Origin: Antilocapra americana
Lineage: Eukaryota > Chordata > Mammalia > Artiodactyla > Antilocapridae
DNA: 64,000 bases
Assembly: GCA_007570785.1 (NCBI GenBank)
Contig: ML662442.1
Location: 33,279,909 to 33,343,908 of the forward strand
Direction of reading: 5' to 3'
Position numbers and translations under genes: made by a program. The notes below the pieces were generated by a model, which ran no database searches, was not told the DNA's origin, and saw only the letters and a list, made by a program, of their open reading frames with translations. The first letter of the stretch is position 1. Each line of letters starts with the position of its first letter. Shown piece by piece: positions 56,526 through 64,000 of this stretch.

Positions 56526-58824
56526 AGTCTTACACATTTCTTGATGTATACTTTGCATGTGTACAATGCTTAAAAAACAGGTTATGTTGCTTTCATGCAC
56601 TGTGTTTATGAGAAAATTGTAGGAGCCTACTGCAAGAGAAAGTTGGCTTACAATAACTGCACATATCAGACAGAGGCTGGCAGGAGGGTGGATGGAGGGG
56701 CTATCTGAATGGAAACAAAGGATCTGAAATGAAATAATCTTTTAGCTAAAGAGGAGACAGCCCCTTCTCCCCTCTCACATCTCTCACATCAGACACGAAG
56801 CTTGGTAATGGTGCTGGCAGTAGAAGTTCTCACACACAAAAAAAACCCTTCACATATGGCTTTAGTTTGAATCTGCAATGATACCCAGAGACCCACGCCA
56901 ACTCCTATAAGGAGTTCTCCACAGTACTGGCATTAATTCCAAACTCCTTTGCCTAACATTCATATTGTACTTCAATCTATCTTTCTAGTACCCCCAACCA
57001 CTGGCCCATCCTTCTCTTTCTTATATGTCATTTCCTCGAATTGAATTTATGTGATCAAAATCATTGTACATTAGTTCTGATAATTCTTTCATAAGAAAAT
57101 TTAACTTGCATAAGGACAATTTTAGAAATATAACTAGCATCTATTTACTAGAAACAGAAATAACCTCAGCAGTTGGATGTCTTTATAATACTGCAGCAGG
57201 ACATATGGTGAGGGCAATGGTAGAATCCTAGAAAATGAGGTTAGCTCAGTGGGAAACTCTGTTTTATATTCTCCAAAAAGTCTTTGTTCAGCTTCTACTC
57301 AACTAACAAATGAAATAAGATCCTGTTCGTGCTATGTCCTAGAAATATGCACTGTCTGTCCTTGCTCTTGTCCTAAGCACAAATTAAATAGGTCTGGAAG
57401 AACTTCATACATTAGTAAGTTAATAAAATAACTAGAGAATAATAATTTCAGGATTTATACCTAACTCTCAATTAAAAGAAAAAATAATTTCTCCCCTGTG
57501 GATATAAAGTAACCCCTTCCTCCAAAGTTTCTGTTAAAATGGTGTCTTGACAATAAGAGAAATGTCATTTATTATCTTCATTCAATAATGATAGATTATT
57601 AAGGTTCTGTTTGTCACTGGACCAGTAGGCCTCATCAGAAGGTAATGTTCTACTTTTTTTCTTAAGATTAGAAATGTTCTATCTGAACAAGACGGATCAC
57701 GGGCACTTGTCTTTCTTCTTCAAATGTCACAAAGATATTGAAGAGACCATAAATACTAAAGAGACACATTAACAATTTTGCACAGTTAGCAATATAAGAA
57801 GTGAGAGAAACTTCATCAAGTCATTGCTAATCTGAATTTTTTTTTTCCTTTTCCACAATATCCAGATGCTTTAGAATCCCTCTAAAGACCACAAGGCACA
57901 CCAGAGAGAGAATCCAAGGAAAAACAAAAACAAGATCTGGTTTTCTCCAGAGGTTTTGCATGTTACACTAAGTTTTCCTGGCTCCCCACAGAAAGGTAAT
58001 TCACATTACATACAGCATTGCAGCAGGCTCAATTTTATTAGTGAAAACATATTATCTATCCAGTTGGAGGAATGAAGAGGGAAAATAGGTTAAAATTTTT
58101 CTCTTAACTGTTAATTAATGTGCCGCAGGTAGTCTCCTTCCTATTAATTTTATTATACTAAAAGAAAAATAGTAAGAGCAACTGAACTTGTGAATGCAGA
58201 ATTGCTTGCAAAATATTACAGGACAGAAACCTTAAAGTGTCCCTCTAAATCAATAATGATAACGACACCACCATCAGAACAGAAACTATTCAACACAGCC
58301 CATGCCAGTGCATATTCTATGGCTAATTCTACTTAGATTGGTATTTATTTTAAGGTAACCGAATCAGTAAAATGCCTTATAACCCAGCTGTGGTCTGTGC
58401 TAAAGTTGTAGCAACAAGAACAAAAACTGAAGTATGCAAATAAACTTTGAATTATATTGATTTTATTTGATTTGGGAATATGTAAATATTATTGAACCTT
58501 TTAAACAAAGAACATTTATCAACTTGCTTTACTAACCAGATATCACATGTGGGTATCGAAATCTCAAAGTCTTTTAAAAACATAAAAGGGAAATATATTG
58601 GGACTTTTTCATAGAAAGTTACAGAAACACATTCTAGCTGACTTAAAAAAGAGAGCATTTATTGCTCAAGTAATTGGGAAGGCAAGTGCTGCACCCAGCT
58701 TCAGGGATGAATGGGAAATAAAGACCATCTTTCCCACTTTTCTGTGCTTTGTTTTCTCTTCTCTTTTGTTTTCCTTCTCTTTTTCTAGCTTTCCCTATGT
58801 GGTGGTTTCATTCTCTTCTTTTAC
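56526..58824. other. Long unique stretch, partly conserved-looking
   Basis: No gene or nameable repeat. 57960-58420 is repeat-free with homeodomain-like TTAATTAATG (about 58111) and other complex AT-rich words; possible non-coding conserved DNA. Confidence 0.4.
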
Positions 58825-59430
58825 CCCTCAACTTTATTGAGGTATAATTGACAAATATAAACATATATATTTAAAGTGTACAATGAGATGATTTGAATTA
58901 TATACTCTGTGGAATGATTACCAAGATAAAGAAGATAATTAACACATCTATCATCTTGCACAGTCAACTTCTTTTTATTGGTGGTGAGAACACATAAGAT
59001 CTACACTTAGCAACTTTCACATAAACAATACCTTATTTTAAACTAAAGTCACCAAGCTATACATTAGAGCCTCAGAACTTACATAATTGAATGTTTTACC
59101 CTTTGATCAGGGCTTCCCTAGTGGCTCAGAGAGTAAAGAATCGTCCTGCAAAGCAGGAAACCCAGATTCAACCCCTGGGACAGGAAGATCCCCTGGAAAA
59201 AGAAATGGCAACCCACTCTGGTATTCTTGCCCAGAGAATTCCATGGACAGAGGAGCCTGGTGGGCTACAGTCCATGGGATCACAAAGAGTGGGACATGAA
59301 TTAGTGACTAATACACACACACATTTTGATCAACATTGCCCTATCCCACCCTGTCCCCAGCCCCTGACAGCCACCATTTTAATGTTTCTATGAAAGTGGT
59401 TTTCTATGTAGATGTATCTCTCTGTGTGTA
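58825..59430 (-). mobile_element. L1 3' UTR (antisense), split by Bov-tA
   Basis: ACTTTATTGAGGTATAATTG, TTTAAAGTGTACAATGAGAT, GGTGGTGAGAACACATAAGA, CCAAGCTATACATTAGAGCC, then, after the SINE, CCCCAGCCCCTGACAGCCAC. The order matches antisense L1M. Confidence 0.85.
59102..59332 (+). mobile_element. Bov-tA SINE with 8-bp TSD
   Basis: GGGCTTCCCTAGTGGCTCAG head, ACCCACTCTGGTATTCTTGC body, (AC)n tail. TTTGATCA at 59102-59109 and 59325-59332. Removing the SINE restores a continuous L1 text (TACCCTTTGATCAACATTGC), which confirms the insertion. Confidence 0.95.
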
Positions 59431-59583
59431 ATCACACATGAATGAACATAGGCAGAAAAGCAAGAATAGAATGGCTGGAGTAAGAGAGAAACAATTTCCC
59501 AAAGGGTGTTGGGGGGCACTGGAAGGGATGCTGTAACAAGAAAACAAAAAGCTGGATAGAAACTGAAAACAACAAAGGTCTTC

Positions 59584-59790
59584 TACATCAGTGTTTCCCA
59601 GTGTGGCCTTCCAGATATCCAGAAAAGCACCAGTATCACCTGGGAGGCTATTAGAAGATAACATATTTTCCAGCCTTACCCCAGACCTACCGAATCAAAA
59701 ACTCTGAGGGTAGGACCCAGCAATCTATTTCCACAGACTTTCTAAGTGGCTCTTCTGTATGTTAAAGTTTAGAGACACTGTCCTGCAGAA
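59584..59790. mobile_element. hAT-type MITE (MER-like)
   Basis: CAGTGTTTCCCAGTGTGGCC, AGTATCACCTGGGAGGCTAT, CCCCAGACCTACCGAATCAA, GTAGGACCCAGCAATCTATT and TTAAAGTTTAGAGACACTG; the ends are near-inverted (CAGTGTTT.../...AGACACTG). Confidence 0.75.
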
Positions 59791-60667
59791 GAATTCCAGA
59801 TTGCCATCATGAATGCAGATCCTATATATGTCCAACTATCTAACCTTAATGCGTGTAACTTAAATTTCAGGAATTTGACCAAGGTCACCATAAATCAGTT
59901 GCTCCTCCTCTACTATTTCTAGTCTCAGTTAACATCACCATAATCCATTTGGAAGCTTGAGATTCATCCCTGAATTCTCCTTCTCCCAACCCCTACTTAT
60001 AACAAATCAGGAAGTCCTGCCTGATTGACCTCCTTTATATGTATACTAGTCTCTTTACTTATCTCTCTTGCACCTATCTTTCCCATGACCTTAAATTCAT
60101 TTCTTATCTTTAGACAAAGTAACATAATTGAAGTGTAAATCTGACAATGTTTTACCTCTAAGCATTCTGAAGCCTCCAAAACAAACCTACAAAACATTGT
60201 GCACTCCTCATCCAAGGCACCAACTCTGTGTACATGGCTCTGCTTTGCTTCCTCCACATCAAAAGCTGTTCTCTACCTTAGAGATATGTGAACTCCCTAG
60301 GAGTCTATAAAAGAATTCATGGTTAGTTTATATGTACATTTTTCTAGGGAGTGGGTCCTCAGCTTTCATCAGATTCTTGTTGATCCCAAAAGTTTAAGAA
60401 ATATTGATACAGCTGGCAGAGGAGAATAGTAATTTGGATACATGTCAGATACATGTCAATGGGTTGTCAGGTACATCTTATATCAGTCCTCTGGAAAACA
60501 GTGCAGACCACTGTAAAACATCATTCAATATGAAGCCATTCTTGTGCTTTTAAGAGTGTGACGATATGGATAAGTTGCAATACAGATTTGCTGTGCTGAA
60601 TTAACTATGGTGAGAAAGATTTTTCACAAGGGTTAAAATATCCTACTTTTAATAATTAGACTCATGC
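59791..60667. other. Unique DNA, no gene seen
   Basis: No nameable repeat; opposed frames of 86 and 60 codons near 60000-60310 look random. Confidence 0.45.
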
Positions 60668-61287
60668 TAGTGGAAACAGTGGCTGACTTTATTTTTGGGG
60701 CTCCAAAATCCCTGCAGATGGTGATTGCAGCCATGAAATTAAAAGATGCTTACTCCTTGGAAGGAAAGTTATGACCAACTTAGACAGCATATTACAAAGC
60801 AGAGACACTAGTTTGCTAACAAAGGTCCATCTAGTCAAGGCTATGGTTTTTCCAGTGGTCGTGTATGGATGTGAGAATTGGACTATAAAGAAAGCTGAGC
60901 ACCAAAGAATTGATGCTTTTGAACTGTGGTGTTGGAGAAGTCTCTTAAGAGTCTCTTGGAATGCAAGGAGATCCAACCAGTCCATCCTAAAGGAAATCAG
61001 TCCTGGATATTCATTGGAAGGACTAATGTTGAAGCTGAAACTCCAATACTTTGGCCACGTGATGCAAAGAGCTGACTCATTTGAAAAGACCCTGATGCTG
61101 GGAAAGATTGAGGAGAGGGGGATGACAGAGGATGAGATGGTTGGATGGCATCATGACTCAATGGACATGAGTTTGGGTAAACTTCGAGAGTTGGTGATAG
61201 ACAGGGAGGCCTGGCATGCTGCAGCTCATGAGTTGGGCATGACTGAGCAAAGAGTCAGGCATGACTGAGCAATTGAACTGAACTGAA
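60668..61287 (+). mobile_element. BovB 3' end
   Basis: From GGAAACAGTGGCTGACTTTA to the terminal GAACTGAACTGAA. Near the end GGCATGACTGAGCA occurs twice (61236-61249, 61258-61271), a small tandem duplication replacing the usual CGCAAAGAGTC text. Confidence 0.94.
60771..61268 (+). pseudogene. BovB C-terminal protein remnant, open for 165 codons
   Basis: The longest unbroken piece of the post-RT region: VHLVKAMVFPVVVYGCENWT, RIDAFELWCWRSLLRVSWNA, NQSILKEISPGYSLEGL, LKLQYFGHVMQRADSFEKTL and LVIDREAWHAAAH. These are the conserved BovB C-terminal words. There is no RT upstream in this copy, so it is a relic, though relatively little damaged. Confidence 0.88.
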
Positions 61288-62204
61288 TTATGTCCTGAAA
61301 AGCTTGAAGATAGAACTGGAACACAAAGAAAAAACAAAAACATGTTTTGAAAAACGAGCACACTTAATTTGAAAATAGATTTGGCAAGAAGATTGGGAAA
61401 AGATTGTGATAGCTATTTAGGTGGACTATCCAGCACATTTCCCATTAAATCTCATTATTTTTCTAGCATCCTACAGTACATTCCTTTCCCATCCTTAGCA
61501 ATGTACTTATATCTCAAACATGATGACCAGTTAATGGGACCAGTTTCTCTATCACAGTAATTAACCCTGGGGTAAGCATTTAACAAATAAGCAAGACCAA
61601 GCAAATGCCTTCCTAAATTGATAAATGGATATTGGAAAGACATTCTCATTCAGTTAGATGTGCTAAGGAGGGGCCATCTAAAGCAAAGGCTACCAGTGGC
61701 TGCAGAGAAAACTTGTCAGAAGAAAATTGAGCAATAGTCAAGAAAAAGATAGAAAAGTAAAACAGAGAGATTGGCAAAGAGAAAAAACCCTGAAACATAT
61801 GAACCCTTGAACCCTTAGATTGATTTATCTACATTTAAGTCAGGTTCACTTTAGCCTTGCTAGCTACATAGACGAATACATTTTCTTTTGTTGCTTAAAC
61901 TACATTAGGAGGATTTTTATCATTTGCAACAGAAGTATACCTGCCTAATAAAGTAGAACTCTGACTCCATGCTCTGCTATCATTCCATTTGTCACTAGGA
62001 CAGACACCAGATATGAACCCCTGTCCATGAGTCTCATCCTACAGAAACTCAAACAATTACTAGGAATTAAAGGCACCAGGATGAGCAGCTTCACTGTTGA
62101 TATTCTGCTATCATTTGCCACATGTATGATTTTCTTGCTTAAATTTCAACAAATAGAATGTGGTAAGTGCTTTATCTGATCTACACACAAAGCATTATGG
62201 GAGT
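61288..62204. other. Unique AT-rich DNA, no gene seen
   Basis: No nameable repeat; frames of 63-67 codons only. Confidence 0.45.
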
Positions 62205-62405
62205 ATGGAGTGATGGAGGTAGTATGATCAAATTTCCAGTCACCAGCTCAGTACATTTGGACAAGTTATTTAACCTGCTAAGCCTAGGTTTCCTTGGGGT
62301 TAAATGGCTATATATACCTTAAAAGATTATTTGGATAAATGAGATAAATAATACAGGTTAAGATTGTGTCTGTCATGTACTTGCACTAATAGATATTCTT
62401 TGCCA
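62205..62405 (+). mobile_element. MIR SINE
   Basis: Sense MIR: TTTGGACAAGTTATTTAACC, CTAAGCCTAGGTTTCCTTGG, GATTATTTGGATAAATGAGA and TACTTGCACTAATAGATATT. Confidence 0.75.
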
Positions 62406-62910
62406 CAGATGCATAAATACAAATAGAAGAGAAATCACCTGCCCTTGCTTGGGAAGCACTGTGAGTCCATATAGAACATTTCTTATGGATTGAGCCTTAA
62501 AGAGAAAAGAGGATTTCGCCAGATAGAAAAGTAGGGAAGGGCATAAGAGTTAGACTAGAACATATATGTGCTAACTAGTCTTCATTGGCCTCTTCAGATC
62601 TCTTCCTGCCCATCTCTCTGTGACTTACAATAGTAACTCCTGTGGACTATATTAACCAGGATTCCTTGCCCTCTGTTTTCTGTTAGGATCAGCCAGTGGC
62701 AGGTGCCTGTAAGATAATAGAGGGTAGGAAGAAAGAGAATTCAGGGTACTAACCTTGTTGGACTACATAATTCTCATGGCTACAACTTTAGATCTAGGGG
62801 TGGTAAAACATTCTAATACCACAAGTCCCTGTATACCTCTCAAGAGTCCAAACATTCAGCTCTCTCCGGTTAAATCCTTGAAGTGTGCACCTCTTTTCTG
62901 TTAACCCCCA
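62406..62910. other. Unique DNA or very old repeat
   Basis: No gene seen. 62560-62830 may be an ancient LTR or LINE remnant; not supportable. Confidence 0.35.
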
Positions 62911-63130
62911 GATATACATCAGGCTTCTCTGGTGGCTCAGCTGGTTAAGAATCTGCCTGCAATGCAGGAGACCTGGGTTCTATCCCTGGGTTAGAAAGAT
63001 CCCCTGGAGAAGGGAATGGCTACCCACTCCAGTATTCTGCCTTGGAGAATTCCATAGACTGTATAATCCATGGGGTCCCAAAGAGTTGGACATGACTGAG
63101 TGACTTTCACTTTCAGTTTCGAGATATATA
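62911..63130 (+). mobile_element. Bov-tA SINE with imperfect TSD
   Basis: AGGCTTCTCTGGTGGCTCAG head, GGTTCTATCCCTGGG B box, ACCCACTCCAGTATTCTGCC body, GTTGGACATGACTGAGTGAC tail with TTTCACTTTCAGTTTC. GATATACAT before and GATATATAC after are a likely diverged TSD. Confidence 0.92.
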
Positions 63131-63439
63131 CAATATGCAAAAAACAGTGAGTAAAACTTCATGGGTCTATTTAAGTAATGATAAATAGTTCATTTTTCTC
63201 CAATTTTCAAAATATCAAAAATAAATAAAATCCAAAAAACACTTTGTAATATCTTCCTGGAACTATCACCCTTTTCCCCATCATAGCCAAGCCTTGTAAA
63301 TAACAGTTTACATTGAATTCCCTAATTCTTCATTCCTTTTTAGATGGGCTTTAACTCCCTCCCCAAGTCATTCCATGAAAATACTTTTCAAATGACTGTA
63401 ACAGGTTTCTGAACTGCAGATATTCTTTGTTGAGTGGCC

Positions 63440-63785
63440 TTAAATTTCTGGTTTGCTGGGAGTTTTTATCATAAACGGTATTGAATTTTATCAAGTATTT
63501 CTTTGCATCTATTGAGACCATCATATACTATTAATGTGATAAATTATACTGATCAATTTTCAAACTTTAAACTATCCTTTCATTCCTGGAATATACTTTG
63601 CTTGGTCATTTTTCTTTCTATATGTAACTGATTTCCAGTTATATATGACTCAACTCAGAGTTTTTAGTCTGTGTTGATAAAGAACATTGATCGGCAATTT
63701 TGTTATTGCCTTTTTCTAGCTTTGGTGTCAGGATTATTCTAAGCTGAAAAATATATGTTCTTACATCATTCTATCTTAGTTTTTT
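63440..63785 (-). mobile_element. L1 ORF2 (RT region) fragment, antisense
   Basis: TTTTATCATAAACGGTATTG, TTTGCATCTATTGAGACCAT, TTAATGTGATAAATTATACT, CCTTTCATTCCTGGAATATA and GAACATTGATCGGCAATTTT follow antisense L1 ORF2 RT text. Diverged; open frames do not survive. Confidence 0.8.
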
Positions 63786-64000
63786 CCTCCATATTTTTTA
63801 TACTGTTTCTTCTCAGCCATTTTTTCCCACTTATAATTCTGTGTCCATCCTTTATATTTTAGAGTTTCCCTAGGTTCTACTTTTAATCTTAGTGTATGGG
63901 GGGTGGAGAGGTAAATAGATTGAATCCAGATTATAAAGAGATTTATATTAAGACCTTCTTACATTTCACCAAATAAAGAAATACCCATGGAATTCTATGT

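Noticed and set aside
60771..61268. 165-codon frame as a possible host gene
   Set aside because: It is recognisable BovB C-terminal sequence within a BovB 3' end that has the standard tail.
1..64000. CRISPR array, operon, phage or bacterial-type system
   Set aside because: No regularly spaced direct repeats, no dense same-strand coding and no ribosome-binding architecture; the repeat content is clearly ruminant nuclear DNA.

Overview
This window looks like non-coding nuclear DNA from a ruminant (a pecoran such as cattle, buffalo, sheep, goat or deer). The diagnostic content is the repeat set: many BovB (RTE) LINE copies, tRNA-derived Bov-tA SINEs, two dimeric Bov-A2 SINEs, a CHR-type SINE and a ruminant L1 (L1_BT-like) tail. 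Older mammalian repeats (L1M, L2, MIR, MaLR LTR, hAT MITEs) fill much of the rest. The DNA is AT-rich and I saw no CpG island. I recognise no host protein-coding gene, tRNA, rRNA, CRISPR array or bacterial-type operon. The longest open frames are decayed BovB reverse transcriptase (RT) pieces or translations of SINEs and AT-rich DNA. The setting is a gene desert or a very long intron.

Layout. 1-2.0 kb is a decayed BovB with endonuclease and RT remnants, lying against an old L1 tail. 3.5-4.1 kb is a solo endogenous-retrovirus LTR on the minus strand. 4.1-18.4 kb is mostly unique AT-rich DNA with scattered SINE, L2, MIR and L1 pieces, including an intact Bov-A2 with an 11-bp target-site duplication (TSD) at 12.7 kb. 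18.4-28.8 kb is a BovB-dense block. Its centrepiece is a minus-strand BovB with an inverted 5' segment (twin-priming pattern). That element sits inside a hAT MITE and carries a second BovB in its inverted arm. 29.2-30.3 kb is a second hAT MITE followed by a MaLR LTR split by a Bov-A2. 30.3-43.0 kb is long unique DNA with L2, MIR, SINE and one BovB 3' end. 43.0-48.5 kb holds two long L1 3' regions, a BovB end, an L1_BT tail and a perfect 16-bp-arm hairpin. 48.5-64 kb is again mostly unique, with MIRs, Bov-tA SINEs, a split minus-strand L1, a BovB 3' end, and L1 ORF2 sequence at the right edge.

No multi-gene system is visible. The most useful observations are historical or structural: the nested twin-primed BovB, a roughly 370-bp SINE-plus-flank segment present twice about 8 kb apart, two short perfect hairpins (one a GATA-type palindrome), several TSDs usable as insertion markers, and a few repeat-free stretches that could be regulatory or exonic. 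Family names come from memory of consensus sequences, since no database search was possible. Boundaries are approximate, usually within 5-30 bp, unless a TSD fixes them.
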